Assembly: GCF_041320595.1 (NCBI RefSeq)
Contig: NZ_CP166625.1
Location: 3,284,001-3,348,000 of the forward strand
Source: Pleomorphomonas sp. PLEO
GTDB taxonomy: Bacteria; Pseudomonadota; Alphaproteobacteria; Rhizobiales; Pleomorphomonadaceae
Reading direction: 5' to 3'
DNA length: 64,000 nucleotides
Part shown: in pieces, positions 16,741-28,022 of the stretch
How positions within the stretch are numbered: the first letter of the stretch is position 1
Layout: every line of letters begins with the position of its first letter
Position numbers and translations under genes: made by a program
Notes under the pieces: generated by a model
Seen by the model: the letters and a program-made list of their open reading frames with translations, nothing else
Told to the model about the DNA's origin: nothing
The model's database searches: none

Positions 16741-17703
16741 TTATTTTACGGCGTAGGCGATGGGAGATACGAGATCCTTGCGGATGTCTATTACCCGGTC
16801 CTTCGGGAGCATAGCATTGTCCACCATGAAGGCCTGATCGCCCTCGAGATTGGTGATGTCAGCGTCGGTCAGCGTTGGCGTGAAGTCATAGAGCGGCAGC
16901 TGCGCCTTTGCATCCTCGACCGAGATCTTCTGCTCGTCCGCGGCGATCTTCAGCGCTTCGTCAGGCTTGGCCGCCAGGAAGTCGAGCGACTTGCGATGGG
17001 CAGCGAGATATGCCTCGACGAGGTCAGGGTGCGCGTCGATGAATTTGCCCGATGCGGCGATCACCGTGGTCGGTTGGATGAGACCCTCGCCTGTGGCGAG
17101 CGTCTTGCCACCAGCCTTCTCGACGGCGATGGCGTTGTTGCCGGCCAGCGTCGCGACGTCGATCTGACCTGAGAGCAGGGCGGCGCGGGCCGTCGGCAGG
17201 TCCATGTTGATGTAGTCGACGTCATTGATGGTGAGGCCGGCGGAGGCGAGGGCCGCGGCCAGGAGCTGATGCAGGGTCGTTCCCTTGGGGCCGGCAATCT
17301 TCTTGCCCTTGAGATCGGCGAGGGTGAGCGGACCATCATTGCGGGTCATCAGCGCGAAGGCCTTGGGCGAACGCGAATAGACGGCGATGATGCGGACATC
17401 GACGCCGTTGGCCTTGGCGAGGATGGCCGAGGCGCCGCCCAACACCGAGGCGACGTCGATGGCATCGGCGGCGATGGCCTCGGTCTGCTTGGCGCCCGAG
17501 GTGATCTCGGGACGCTCGATCTTGATACCCTTGGCACCAAAATCGGCTTCGAGGATACCTTCGTGCTTCTCGACGATCGACGGCACATTGAACGGCGCGG
17601 TGACGTAGGTGACGCGCAGGGCCTCAAGATCGGCCGCGAGCACGGGGGATAGTGCACTGGCGAAGAACGCGACGGCGAGGGTAAGGCGGGTAATCGGCTT
17701 CAT
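16741..17703 (-). CDS. ABC transporter substrate-binding protein, SsuA/NMT1 type
   Basis: Periplasmic binding protein of 320 residues in the sulfonate/nitrate/taurine (NMT1-like) class. A signal peptide (about 1-23, ending VLAA) precedes LRVTYVTAPFNVPSIVEK. Further landmarks are VLGGASAILAKANGVDVRI, the ADLKGKKIAGPKGTTLHQLL ligand loop, GQIDVATLAGNNA and FIDAHPDLVEAYLAAHRKS. It is the last gene of a permease-ATPase-binding-protein operon. No desulfonating monooxygenase lies nearby, so the ligand (sulfonate, taurine, pyrimidine precursor or other) cannot be named. Confidence 0.85.
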   Translation of the reverse strand: MKPITRLTLAVAFFASALSPVLAADLEALRVTYVTAPFNVPSIVEKHEGILEADFGAKGIKIERPEITSGAKQTEAIAADAIDVASVLGGASAILAKANGVDVRIIAVYSRSPKAFALMTRNDGPLTLADLKGKKIAGPKGTTLHQLLAAALASAGLTINDVDYINMDLPTARAALLSGQIDVATLAGNNAIAVEKAGGKTLATGEGLIQPTTVIAASGKFIDAHPDLVEAYLAAHRKSLDFLAAKPDEALKIAADEQKISVEDAKAQLPLYDFTPTLTDADITNLEGDQAFMVDNAMLPKDRVIDIRKDLVSPIAYAVK

Positions 17704-18455
17704 GGATTCCTCCTGGATTTGATCTCGGAATTGAACGGATCGGCGCCGCCGACGAGGCGTGCAAGAATTTGGCGGCGGAGGTCGACGACCGCTGGGTCGG
17801 TTGCCTCGCGCGGAAACGGCAGATCGATGGCGACGCGATCGACAACGCGGCCGGTCGTCATTTCGATGACGCTTTCGCCGAGCAATACGGCTTCTTCGAC
17901 GTCATGGGTGACCAGCACCACGGTGGGGCGGCGCTCGCGCCAGACGTCGACGAGGACACGCTGCAGGCTGCGACGGGTAAATGCGTCGAGCGCCGAGAAG
18001 GGTTCGTCGAGAAGGAGAATGTCGGGTTGCTGTGCCAGGGCGCGGGCGATGGCGACGCGTTGCGCCATGCCGCCGGAAAGTTGCGCGGGCAGGGCGCGCC
18101 TCGCCTCCGTGAGGTCGACCAGCGTTAGGGCCTCATCGACGCGGGCTGCGATGTCGGTATTGATTAGTCGGCTTTTTAATGGGAAGGCGACGTTGGCTGC
18201 AACGTCCAGCCAAGGCATCAGCCGCGCCTCCTGAAAGACCACGCCGATGCTATGGGCAGGGTCGCGTCGGACCTTGCCCGAACTGGGCTCGGCGAGACCG
18301 GCGAGCAACCGGAGGAGAGTGGTCTTGCCGCAGCCGGAGCGACCGACGACGGTGGTGATCGAGCCTGTCGGAAAAAGCTCGCTCACCTCGTCGAGGGCGC
18401 GGACGTTGCGGCCGGCGGCGTCGTAATGACGGCTCGCGTCGATCAGTTCAAGCAC
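17700..18455 (-). CDS. ABC transporter ATPase, SsuB/TauB type
   Basis: ATP-binding subunit of 251 residues with Walker A GRSGCGKTT, Q-loop FQEARLMPW, signature LSGGMAQRVAIARALA and Walker B ILLLDEPFSALDAF, plus VLVTHDVEEAVLL. The AxxQ-less LMPW loop is typical of the nitrate/sulfonate/taurine class. I place the start at GTG 18455: GGAGG precedes it, and the frame upstream is only the permease gene read out of frame. The start overlaps the permease end by 8 bases and the stop overlaps the binding-protein start. Confidence 0.9.
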   Translation of the reverse strand: MLELIDASRHYDAAGRNVRALDEVSELFPTGSITTVVGRSGCGKTTLLRLLAGLAEPSSGKVRRDPAHSIGVVFQEARLMPWLDVAANVAFPLKSRLINTDIAARVDEALTLVDLTEARRALPAQLSGGMAQRVAIARALAQQPDILLLDEPFSALDAFTRRSLQRVLVDVWRERRPTVVLVTHDVEEAVLLGESVIEMTTGRVVDRVAIDLPFPREATDPAVVDLRRQILARLVGGADPFNSEIKSRRNP

Positions 18456-19221
18456 GGGCGGCCTCCAGGTCGGCGGATAGCCAAGGGAAGGCACGACCGA
18501 CGGCGAGGCGGAGCACGAGGTCGGACAGGAGGCCGATGGCGCCGATGACCAGGATGCCGGCCAGTACGATGTCGGTGCGGGCAAGGTTTTCGGCGTCGAT
18601 GATCATGTAGCCGAGGCCGGCCGAAGAGGCGATCAGCTCGGCACCGACCAGCGCCCTCCAGCTATAGCCGAGGCTGATACGCAGCCCCACGACAAGTTCC
18701 GGCAGTGCCGATGGCAGGACGATGCGCATCAGGATTTCGCGGCGGGTGAGACCGGCGACACGGCCGACCTCGATCAGCTTTGGGTCGACGCCGGCGATCC
18801 CGCCACGAAAGCCGAGGAACACCGGAAAAAACGAGGCGAGGACGATGATGCCGAGCTTCTGGGCCTCGCCGATGCCGAGCCAGAGGATCAGCAGCGGTAT
18901 GAGGGCGAGCGGCGGTACCTGACGGATGAACTCCAGAAGCGGGTCGAGCACGGCGCGAGCCAGCCGGATCGCCGATAGCAGCACGGCAAGTGGCAATGCC
19001 AGCGCCACCGACAGCGCAAAGCCGAGGAGCACGCGCTGAAGGCTGACCAGCGTGTGTTTCAGAAGAGCGCCCGAAGCGACGAGATCGGACAGAGCGCTGA
19101 CCACGGCCGAAGGTGCCGGCAACAGATAGGCGTTGGTCCACCCCTCTCGGCCGGCCAGCCACCAGATCATGGCGATGGAGGCGAAGACGGCGGTGGAGGC
19201 GAGGAAGCGTCTGGCTGGCAT
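18448..19221 (-). CDS. ABC transporter permease, SsuC/TauC type
   Basis: Inner-membrane subunit, 257 residues, six predicted helices. The PSAVVSALSDL segment and the EFIRQVPPLALIPLLILWLG segment of this class are present, as is an EAA-type loop (VDPKLIEVGRVAGLTRREILMRI, split around G). I chose ATG 19221 because it starts just before the first helix; an upstream ATG at 19284 would add unconserved residues. First gene of the operon, divergent from pabB across 137 bases. Confidence 0.9.
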   Translation of the reverse strand: MPARRFLASTAVFASIAMIWWLAGREGWTNAYLLPAPSAVVSALSDLVASGALLKHTLVSLQRVLLGFALSVALALPLAVLLSAIRLARAVLDPLLEFIRQVPPLALIPLLILWLGIGEAQKLGIIVLASFFPVFLGFRGGIAGVDPKLIEVGRVAGLTRREILMRIVLPSALPELVVGLRISLGYSWRALVGAELIASSAGLGYMIIDAENLARTDIVLAGILVIGAIGLLSDLVLRLAVGRAFPWLSADLEAARA

Positions 19222-19358
19222 GGCGGCTGTTATACGTCCAAAGTCTACGCTGTCGAGCGTTATGAGGAAATGTTGAGAATGCAAATCATAAATGGTTTCA
19301 GACGTTTGCGATACGCGTTATACCGGACAAACCCTTTGCCTTTGGGCGCGGATGCAAG

Positions 19359-20774
19359 ATGATCGTCACCGCCTTCGACTGTTCCGATCCGATGACTTTG
19401 GCGGCGCGATTTCGCCCGCTGCGGCATTTTGCCTTTCTCGATAGCGCGCTCGCCGGTTCGTCTTTCAGCCGTCACGCCTTTCTTGCCGCCGACCCTTTCG
19501 CGACGTTTCGCGTTGTCGACGGGCGGATGTTGTGGAATGGCGAGGCGATTTCGCCGCAACCGGATGATCCTCCATCGCCTGGCCGTCGGGCGCTGGCCGA
19601 GCTTGCGCGCCGTCTGGCGCTTTATCGGCAAGAGCCGGCGGCTGGCATGCCACCGTTTCAGGGTGGCGCGATCGGCCATGTCGCTTACGAGTTTGGCCGC
19701 CTGCTCGAACGCTTGCCGTTCGTACCGGCGCCAACCGAGGGCATCGCCGAACTGGAGATGCATTTCTACGATGTAGTCGTTGCCTGCGATCTGATCGACG
19801 GCCGCGCTCACCTCGTCTCCACGGGCTGGCCTGAAACGGAGCCGGACAAACGAGAGAGGAGGGCGCGGCAACGGTCGGAGCAGTTCATGGGCTTGCTCGA
19901 AGCAGCGGCGCCGACCGAAGCGCCGTTTGCCGGCCTCGATCACCCGGTGTTCAGGGCCAACCTCGACCGGGCCGGCTACGAGGCGGCCGTGGCTACGACC
20001 CGAGACTACATTCTCGCCGGCGACATCTTTCAGGCCAACATTGCTCGACGTATCGAAGTCGACCTGCCGGCCGGCTTTGATGCGTGGGGCTACTACCGGA
20101 CGCTGCGGGCTGCCAATCCGGCTCCGTTTGCTGCTTTTCTTGATCATGGCAACGTGCGGATTGCCTCGTCTTCGCCAGAGCGGCTGATCGAGGTCCGTGG
20201 CCGGCATGTTCAAACGCGTCCGATCAAGGGAACGGCGCCGCGCGCCGCAGATCCGGTCGAGGATGCCGCCCGCGCAATGGCGCTCGCCGCCTCGGATAAG
20301 GACCGGGCAGAAAATGTGATGATCGTCGATCTCCTGCGCTCTGACCTTTCCGCGGTTTGCAAGCCGCATACGGTGAAGTTGCCCAGCCTCTGCGCGGTCG
20401 AGACCTATGCTTCGCTACATCATCTCGTGTCGACCGTGACGGGTGAGCTTGCCGATGGCAGGACGGCGGTGGACGCGCTTGGGGCCATCTTCCCCGGAGG
20501 GTCGATTACCGGCGCGCCGAAGATACGGGCTATGGAAATCATTGCCGAGCTGGAGAAAATGCCGCGCGACGTCTACTGCGGGGCGATCGGCTATCTCGGC
20601 TTCGATGGTTCGGCCGATTTCAACATCGCCATCCGTACGGCGACATTCGCCGGTAACAGGGCATCGCTTGGCGCCGGTTGCGGCATCACGCTTTTGTCCG
20701 ATCCGGCGACCGAATTCGACGAAGCCGAGCTGAAGGCGCGGCGGTTGCTCGAAGCTTTCCGGAGGCCGGCATGA
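19359..20774 (+). CDS. pabB: Aminodeoxychorismate synthase component I
   Basis: Converts chorismate to 4-amino-4-deoxychorismate with ammonia from PabA, for p-aminobenzoate and folate. The 471-residue protein has an N-terminal TrpE/PabB-like domain and a chorismate-binding domain (about 195-468) with DIFQANIARR, PERLIEVRG and GSITGAPKIRAMEI. The decisive motif is PIKGT: a Lys here marks PabB, whereas TrpE has PIAGT. It overlaps pabA by ATGA. Partner assignment is supported by that coupling. Confidence 0.93.
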   Translation: MIVTAFDCSDPMTLAARFRPLRHFAFLDSALAGSSFSRHAFLAADPFATFRVVDGRMLWNGEAISPQPDDPPSPGRRALAELARRLALYRQEPAAGMPPFQGGAIGHVAYEFGRLLERLPFVPAPTEGIAELEMHFYDVVVACDLIDGRAHLVSTGWPETEPDKRERRARQRSEQFMGLLEAAAPTEAPFAGLDHPVFRANLDRAGYEAAVATTRDYILAGDIFQANIARRIEVDLPAGFDAWGYYRTLRAANPAPFAAFLDHGNVRIASSSPERLIEVRGRHVQTRPIKGTAPRAADPVEDAARAMALAASDKDRAENVMIVDLLRSDLSAVCKPHTVKLPSLCAVETYASLHHLVSTVTGELADGRTAVDALGAIFPGGSITGAPKIRAMEIIAELEKMPRDVYCGAIGYLGFDGSADFNIAIRTATFAGNRASLGAGCGITLLSDPATEFDEAELKARRLLEAFRRPA

Positions 20775-21379
20775 TCGTCGTCCTCGACAATTATGACAGC
20801 TTCGTCGGCAACGTGGCGCGCTATTTCGTCGAACTCGGCGAGGAGGTTAGGGTGTTGCGCAACGACGCGGTCGAGGTGTCGGGCCTTGCAGCGCTCGGTG
20901 CTGAAGCTCTGGTCATCAGCCCTGGTCCTTGTGGGCCTGGCGAGGCGGGCGTTTCCACCGAAGCGGTGCGAATACTGTCAGGCCATCTGCCAATCCTCGG
21001 CATCTGTCTTGGCCACCAATGCATCGGCGCCGCTTTTGGCGCGCGTATCGCTCAGGCGCGGGAGCCGATGCATGGGCGATCATCCACGATTGTTCATGAA
21101 GGAGATGGCCTATTTGCCGGGCTGCCAAATCCGCTACAGGTTGGGCGCTATCATTCGCTCGCCGTTGAGGTGCCGAAAGGCACGCCGCTTCGTGTCACCG
21201 CGCGCGCGGAGGGCGGCGACATCATGGCCATCGAGCATATGGCACATCCGACGTTCGGCGTGCAGTTTCATCCCGAAAGCGTGCTGACCGAAGGCGGCTA
21301 TTGGCTGTTCGCCAACTTTCTCGCCCGACTACCGGGCAGGGAAGGGCGGCTCGCCGCCGCCCCGCTCAGCCCCTTCTGA
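20771..21379 (+). CDS. pabA: Aminodeoxychorismate synthase component II (glutamine amidotransferase)
   Basis: Class I glutamine amidotransferase, 202 residues, that feeds ammonia to PabB. It shows VLDNYDSFVGNVARY at the start, oxyanion-hole SPGPCGPGEAG, nucleophile Cys in LGICLGHQCIG and the catalytic His-Glu in VQFHPES. It begins within the pabB stop (ATGA). It could in principle also serve TrpE, but its neighbour is PabB. Its stop directly abuts the convergent mmsA stop with no spacer. Confidence 0.93.
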   Translation: MIVVLDNYDSFVGNVARYFVELGEEVRVLRNDAVEVSGLAALGAEALVISPGPCGPGEAGVSTEAVRILSGHLPILGICLGHQCIGAAFGARIAQAREPMHGRSSTIVHEGDGLFAGLPNPLQVGRYHSLAVEVPKGTPLRVTARAEGGDIMAIEHMAHPTFGVQFHPESVLTEGGYWLFANFLARLPGREGRLAAAPLSPF

Positions 21380-22879
<1,500 letters not shown>

Positions 22880-22998
22880 TTCACTTATATCCCTCTGGTT
22901 GAGGCTGCGTGCGATACGCGCTTGAGGTGATGAAACACCAACGTCCGTTGCGCGGCAATATGCTGGCATGGAAAACCATTGTGCATTAATGTGCAGAC

Positions 22999-23943
22999 AT
23001 GGACTGGGATCACTTCCGTGTATTTCTCGCTGTGGCGCGTGGCGGACAGCTTTCCGCCGCCGCCCGTCGGCTGGGCGTCAATCACACGACGGTGGCGCGC
23101 CGTCTCGACGCCCTGGAAGCCGAATTCGGCGCCGCGCTGTTCGAGCGGCGGCCGTCCGGCTGCGTGCTGACCGAAGCGGGCGAACGGTTGATCCCGCTGG
23201 CTGAACGCATGGAGATGGAGACGCGCGCGGCGTTGGCCGCGGTCTCCGCGGGCGAAACGGAGATATCCGGCACCGTCCGTGTTGGCGCACCCGATGGTCT
23301 CGGCAACAGCTTTCTCGCCCGCGAATTGGGGCTATTTGCGGAACAACATCCGGGGATCACGGTGGAGCTGGTGCCGCTGCCGGTGAAATTCTCGGTGTCG
23401 CGGCGTGAAGCCGATCTCGTCGTCGAGCTGTCGCGGCCGACGACCGGCCGCCTCGTTGCCACCCGGCTCGTCGACTACACGCTCGGTGTCTATGCGGCGG
23501 AGGGCTATGTCGCCAAACACGGACAACCCGCGGGTCTCGACGACCTCGCCGGCCACCGTCTTGTCACCAGCATTGACGACTATACCTACTCGTCGGCGCT
23601 CGATTATGCGGCGACGTTGCAGGTCTACTCGAAACGGCTATACCGCTGCGCCGGCGCGACGAGCCAATTCGAGGCGATCTGCGCCGGAGCCGGTATTGGC
23701 GTGCTGCACGACTTCATGGCGCTCGACGCGGCGGGGCTCGTTCGCATCCTGCCGGAGCTGAGCTTTTCGCGCACCTACTGGCTGGTCGGCCATCCAGGCG
23801 CGACCTCGATCGCAGCTATCGCCGCCTGCCGCCGCTTCCTTGTGGAGACGTTCCGTCGGCAAAGGCGGCATTTCCAGCCGCTTGGCACGGCCAAGGCATC
23901 GTCGTCTCCCAAAAACGCCGAGGCCGGAAGAGATTTCCAATAA
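22999..23943 (+). CDS. LysR-family regulator, probably of mmsA
   Basis: A 314-residue transcription factor: helix-turn-helix at about 3-60 ([20 protein letters not shown]), then a co-inducer-binding domain starting near [17 protein letters not shown]. It is divergent from mmsA with 119 bases between them, the usual arrangement for a LysR activator and its target. A palindromic CATTAATG lies 8 bases before its start (22984-22991) and may be part of an autoregulatory site. The effector is unknown; a valine or inositol breakdown intermediate would fit the neighbour. Confidence 0.85.
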   Translation: MDWDHFRVFLAVARGGQLSAAARRLGVNHTTVARRLDALEAEFGAALFERRPSGCVLTEAGERLIPLAERMEMETRAALAAVSAGETEISGTVRVGAPDGLGNSFLARELGLFAEQHPGITVELVPLPVKFSVSRREADLVVELSRPTTGRLVATRLVDYTLGVYAAEGYVAKHGQPAGLDDLAGHRLVTSIDDYTYSSALDYAATLQVYSKRLYRCAGATSQFEAICAGAGIGVLHDFMALDAAGLVRILPELSFSRTYWLVGHPGATSIAAIAACRRFLVETFRRQRRHFQPLGTAKASSSPKNAEAGRDFQ

Positions 23944-24069
23944 ATTCGGAAATATCAGAACAAACTTCCATTCCTAACGTTCAAGCCACAAGCCCATGCT
24001 TTGGCGAAGCTGCGACTTTCGTATAAAATTGCGTTGGCCGATCAAGTTAGCTGCGTGCGAGTGACGACG

Positions 24070-24930
24070 ATGGACAGAGCGCCGAGACTGCGGACGGGAG
24101 AAGTCGCAAATGGCCGTTCGGCGGCCATCGATCTTTACTGGCATCGTCTCAAGAGCGAGGCGGAAGCTGCCATGGCCCGCGAGCCGGCGCTCACCTCTCT
24201 TCTTGTTTCCACCATCCTGGAACAGCCTGACCTGGCGACGGCGCTTGCCAGTCGTCTCGGCCAGCGTCTCGCCGGTGACGAGCTTCCCCCTGAAATGATT
24301 GCCCGGACGGTGCTGAAGGTGATCGACGCCGAGCCGACCATTCTCGACGCCGTGCACGCCGATCTGAAGGCGGTGGTCGAGCGCGATCCGGCGTCGGGCC
24401 GGCTGATCGAGCCTTTCCTGTTCTTCAAGGGCTTCTCAGCCATCGAGACGCATCGCATTGCCCATCATCTTTGGCGGGCGGGCCGACGCGACATGGCACT
24501 GGTGCTCCAGAGCCGTTCGTCATCAGTGTTCCAGACCGATATTCACCCCGGTGCCACCATCGGGCAGGGCATCTTTATCGATCACGCCACTGGTGTGGTG
24601 ATCGGCGAAACGGCCGAGATCGAGGACGAAGTATCGATCTTGCAGGACGTGACGCTCGGCGGCACCGGTACCCATACCGGCAAGCGCCATCCGACCATCC
24701 GCACCGGTGTGATGATTGGTGCCGGCGCGCAGATCTTCGGGCCCGTCGAGATCGGGGCTTATTCCAAGATCGCCGCCGGCTCGCTGGTGACGACAACGGT
24801 GCCCGCCCACTCAACGGCGGTCGGTACGCCGGCCCGCATCATTTTCGGCGACGCACCCGGTAACCCGGCCCGCAACATGGACCAGATGCTCACCGAGCGC
24901 GATTATTCGGCCTTCACCTGGGTGATCTGA
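24070..24930 (+). CDS. cysE: Serine O-acetyltransferase
   Basis: First step of cysteine synthesis: acetylates L-serine with acetyl-CoA. The 286-residue protein has the helical N-terminal SATase domain (DLYWHRLKSEAEAA, then FLFFKGFSAIETHRIAHHLW) and a left-handed beta-helix with catalytic His in DIHPGATIGQG and IDHATGVVIGETA, then LGGTGTHTGKRHP. I chose ATG 24070; a frame from 24001 adds residues not seen in the family. Its ribosome site is weak (GAGTGACG). Monocistronic, with a terminator at 24955-24988. Confidence 0.94.
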   Translation: MDRAPRLRTGEVANGRSAAIDLYWHRLKSEAEAAMAREPALTSLLVSTILEQPDLATALASRLGQRLAGDELPPEMIARTVLKVIDAEPTILDAVHADLKAVVERDPASGRLIEPFLFFKGFSAIETHRIAHHLWRAGRRDMALVLQSRSSSVFQTDIHPGATIGQGIFIDHATGVVIGETAEIEDEVSILQDVTLGGTGTHTGKRHPTIRTGVMIGAGAQIFGPVEIGAYSKIAAGSLVTTTVPAHSTAVGTPARIIFGDAPGNPARNMDQMLTERDYSAFTWVI

Positions 24931-24954
24931 GATATTCAATCGCCGTGAATTCCA

Positions 24955-24988
24955 AAAAGGGCGGCCCGAATTGACGGACCGCCCTTTT
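24955..24988. terminator. Bidirectional terminator between cysE and TRAP operon
   Basis: AAAAGGGCGG pairs perfectly with CCGCCCTTTT, with two more pairs inside. The stem gives a T-run on either strand, as expected for convergent genes. Confidence 0.85.
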
Positions 24989-25004
24989 CTCGACGGTGCC
25001 ACGC

Positions 25005-26285
25005 TCAGCGGAAGAGGTGCGGCAGCCACAGGGAAGCGGCGGGCACGTAGGTCACGATCATCAGCACCACGAAGGCGGCAAAATAGAACGGCCAGATGGT
25101 GCGGACTGCCTGCAGGATAGGGATCTTGGCGATGGCGCAGGTGACGAACAGCACCGAGCCCACCGGCGGCGTGCATAGGCCGATACCGAGGTTGAGGATC
25201 AGGATGGCGCCGAACTGCACCGGGTCCATGCCAAAGGCAGTGACCACCGGCAGGAAGATCGGCGTGGTGATGATGATCAGCGGCGCCATATCCATAAAGC
25301 AGCCGAGCACCAGCAGGATCAGGTTCAGCAGCAGGAAGATGACAATCGGATTGTCGGACACCGCATGCATCGCCGCGACCATCGCCGCCGGCACTTGCAT
25401 CAGCGCCAGCAGCCAGGCAAACGACGCGGCCGAGCCGATCACCATCAACACCATGGCGGTGGTGCGCACGGCGCCCAGCGTTGCCTCCCGGAAATCGTCC
25501 CAGCTCATTGAGCGATAGACCAGCAGCGTGACGAGCAGCGCGTAGATCAGCGCAATGCAGGAACTTTCCGTCGCCGTGAAAATGCCCGAGCGGACGCCGC
25601 CGAAAATGATGGCAATCAGCAGTATGCCGGGAATGGCGTTGAAGACGATTGGGCCGATGGCTCGCCAGCCGGGAAAAGTCTCCGCCGGATAGCCGCGACG
25701 CCGGGCCACCCAGTAGGCGGCGACCATCAGCGACGCGGCAAGCATCAGGCCGGGAATGACGCCGGCGGTGAACAGGTCGGCGATGGAAATGGTGCCACCG
25801 GCCGAGATCGAATAAATGATCATGTTGTGCGATGGTGGGATCAGCAGCGCGATGATGGCGCCGACCGAGGTGATGTTCACCGCATAGTCAACGTCATAGC
25901 CGCGTTTCCTCATCTGCGGGATCATCAGGCCGCCGACGGCCGATGCATCGGCGACAGCCGAGCCGGAGACGCCGCCGAACATGGTCGAGGCGACGATGTT
26001 GACCTGTCCGAGGCCGCCGCGCATGTGCCCGACCATTGAGGCGGCCAGCCGTACCAGCTTTTCGGCGATGCCACCGCGTACCATGATGTCGCCGGCGTAG
26101 ATGAAGAAGGGGATGGCCAGGAGCGCGAAGGCGCTGATGCCGGAATTGAGCCGTTGCACGACGATGACTGGCGGCATGCCCATATAGAGAATGGTGAACA
26201 GCGACGAGATCGCCAAGCAGAAAGCGATCGGGGTGCCGAGTACCAAGAGGCCCACGAAGGAGCCGAACAGGATCCAGAGTTCCAT
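25005..26285 (-). CDS. TRAP transporter large permease (DctM/SiaM type)
   Basis: Large membrane subunit of a tripartite sodium-dependent importer, 426 residues, about 12 helices. It carries DctM family signatures such as VNIVASTMFGGVSGSAVADA, the helical MIPPSHNMI-like loop (LLIPPSHNMIIYS) and GIGLCTPPVGSVLFVTCA. ATG 26285 follows an overlap (TGATG) with the small-subunit stop, so the longer frame to 26462 is rejected. Works with the 26285-26821 and 26916-27890 products. Confidence 0.93.
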   Translation of the reverse strand: MELWILFGSFVGLLVLGTPIAFCLAISSLFTILYMGMPPVIVVQRLNSGISAFALLAIPFFIYAGDIMVRGGIAEKLVRLAASMVGHMRGGLGQVNIVASTMFGGVSGSAVADASAVGGLMIPQMRKRGYDVDYAVNITSVGAIIALLIPPSHNMIIYSISAGGTISIADLFTAGVIPGLMLAASLMVAAYWVARRRGYPAETFPGWRAIGPIVFNAIPGILLIAIIFGGVRSGIFTATESSCIALIYALLVTLLVYRSMSWDDFREATLGAVRTTAMVLMVIGSAASFAWLLALMQVPAAMVAAMHAVSDNPIVIFLLLNLILLVLGCFMDMAPLIIITTPIFLPVVTAFGMDPVQFGAILILNLGIGLCTPPVGSVLFVTCAIAKIPILQAVRTIWPFYFAAFVVLMIVTYVPAASLWLPHLFR

Positions 26286-26821
26286 CAGGCGGCGTCCTTC
26301 GGCAGCGAGGCTTCCAAAACGTCGGCTCCGGGAGCACCGGACCCGCAGTGCATGTTGATGATCCGCTCGATGGCGAACAGCGTGAACAGCAGTCCCGAAC
26401 AGGTCAGTGGCAGGAAATCGGTGGCGCCGGTGATGCCGAGGCCGGGGATCAATGTGTCCCATGTCCTGGCCGCGAGTTCGAAGCCGTACCAGGAAATGAA
26501 CAGGCCAAAGATGGCGATGAGCGCCAGCGAAATGGTGTCGAGCAGGCGATTGACCGACGGTGGCGCCACATAGCGCAACAGATCAAGCCCGAGATGAAAG
26601 TTTTCTCGAACGCCGACGGCTGCGCCCAGGAAGATGAACCAACCCATCAGTTGGATGGCCATCGGCTCGGCGAAGGTCAGAGAGAAATTGAGAACATAGC
26701 GACTGAATACCTGGGCACCGACGATCGCCGTCATCAGCACCAGGGCGGTGCCGGCTGCCGCCAGAGCCAGTTTGGCCAGCCTGTCGACCAGACGGGAAAG
26801 GAGAATATGCTGGGTTGTCAT
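26285..26821 (-). CDS. TRAP transporter small permease (DctQ type)
   Basis: A 178-residue membrane protein with four predicted helices and DctQ features (VFSRYVLNFSLTFAEPMAIQ, GAAVGVRENFHLGLDLL). Its stop shares a base with the start of the DctM gene. Two stem-loops separate it from the binding-protein gene upstream. The C-terminus runs about 30 residues past the last helix, which is common. Confidence 0.9.
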   Translation of the reverse strand: MTTQHILLSRLVDRLAKLALAAAGTALVLMTAIVGAQVFSRYVLNFSLTFAEPMAIQLMGWFIFLGAAVGVRENFHLGLDLLRYVAPPSVNRLLDTISLALIAIFGLFISWYGFELAARTWDTLIPGLGITGATDFLPLTCSGLLFTLFAIERIINMHCGSGAPGADVLEASLPKDAA

Positions 26822-26851
26822 GGCATCACCGCGATCCTGACGAGCCGGGTA

Positions 26852-26873
26852 CCGCCCGGCCGTGACCGGGCGG
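26852..26873 (-). other. Stem-loop downstream of the TRAP binding-protein gene (distal)
   Basis: CCGCCCGG and CCGGGCGG pair perfectly over 8 bp with a 6-base loop. With the hairpin at 26887-26905 it lies between dctP-like and dctQ-like genes. Probably an mRNA stabiliser or attenuator that favours binding-protein expression. Confidence 0.55.
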
Positions 26874-26886
26874 CGGATGGATGTTC

Positions 26887-26905
26887 GGGCCGGACTCGCC
26901 GGCCC
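26887..26905 (-). other. Stem-loop downstream of the TRAP binding-protein gene (proximal)
   Basis: GGGCCGG and CCGGCCC pair perfectly over 7 bp with loop ACTCG, 11 bases after the binding-protein stop. No T-tract follows. Same reading as its neighbour. Confidence 0.55.
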
Positions 26906-26915
26906 GTGGTCCCGG

Positions 26916-27890
26916 TTATTCAGTTGCCTGGATGCGAGAGACGAGGTCCTTGAGTTTCGGATCGGTGATGAATTTGTCGTAGACGGGCTTCATCGCATCA
27001 ATGAACGGCCCCTTGTCGATCGGGGAGATGATCGAACCGGCTTCGCGCACCTTAGCTTCCGACGCCTTCTCGCGGGCTGCCCACAGCTCGCGCATCTTGG
27101 GAACGCTGTCCTTGGCCGCCTGGCGGATGACCGCCTGATCCTCGGCCGAGAGCTTGTCATAGCTGGTCTTGGCCATGACCAGCACTTCCGGCTGCAGCGA
27201 ATGCTCGGTCAGTGTGTAGTACTTGGCGACCTCGAAGTGGCGTGAGGACTCGTAGGAGGGCCAGTTGTTTTCGGCCCCGTCGATGACGCCGGTCTGAAGA
27301 CCTGAGTAGACTTCGCCGAACGGCATCGGCGTCGGATTGGTGCCCATGGCCTGAGCGGTCGCCACCCACATGTCGGACTGCTGCACGCGCAGCTTCAGGC
27401 CCTTGAGGTCGGCGATGGAGGCGATCGGCTTCTTGGTGTAGATCGAGCGGGCACCGGAGTCGTAATAGGCGAGGGCGATCAGACCCTTGGCCTCGAACGC
27501 CTTCAGGATTTCCTCGCCGATCGGCCCGTCGACGACGTGGTGCATGTGGTCGACCGACTTGAAGACAAAGGGCAGACCGAGCACCGAGGTCTCGGGCACG
27601 ACGTTGTTGAACTGGGCGGTGGAGACGCGGTTGAAGTCGATGACGCCGAACTGCGTCTGCTCGATGGTGTCCTTTTCCGAACCGAGAACGCCGTTATTGA
27701 ATTCCTGGATCTTGATGCGCCCGCTGGTCCTCTCCTCGACCAGCTTGCCCATGTAGATCACCGCCTCGACGGTGGGATAGCCATCCGGATGAATGTCGGC
27801 GGCCTTGAGGGTGACCGTGTCGGCCATGGCGGTGCCGGCGAACCCGAAGGCTCCAATGACACCGAGAATGCAGGTGAGCTCCCTTTTCAT
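26916..27890 (-). CDS. TRAP transporter substrate-binding protein (DctP family)
   Basis: Periplasmic receptor of 324 residues. Signal peptide about 1-23 (ending GTAMA), then [19 protein letters not shown]. The carboxylate-binding Arg region of DctP proteins is present as [20 protein letters not shown], followed by [26 protein letters not shown] receptors of this group usually bind organic or sugar acids. The adjoining FAH-family enzyme and GntR regulator suggest a sugar acid or keto acid, but the ligand is not determined. First gene of the TRAP operon, with GGAGGAA before its ATG. Confidence 0.92.
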   Translation of the reverse strand: MKRELTCILGVIGAFGFAGTAMADTVTLKAADIHPDGYPTVEAVIYMGKLVEERTSGRIKIQEFNNGVLGSEKDTIEQTQFGVIDFNRVSTAQFNNVVPETSVLGLPFVFKSVDHMHHVVDGPIGEEILKAFEAKGLIALAYYDSGARSIYTKKPIASIADLKGLKLRVQQSDMWVATAQAMGTNPTPMPFGEVYSGLQTGVIDGAENNWPSYESSRHFEVAKYYTLTEHSLQPEVLVMAKTSYDKLSAEDQAVIRQAAKDSVPKMRELWAAREKASEAKVREAGSIISPIDKGPFIDAMKPVYDKFITDPKLKDLVSRIQATE

Positions 27891-28022
27891 GTGTTCCTCC
27901 CTTTAGCGGCTATGGTTAGTCGCTTCGCCCGCGGTCGTGGCTGGCGGGCACAGCCCCCTCGGATCTTCGCCATGGCTCCTCAACCAGGACGGCAGCTCCG
28001 TTTCCCCAAAGCAGACGGTCGG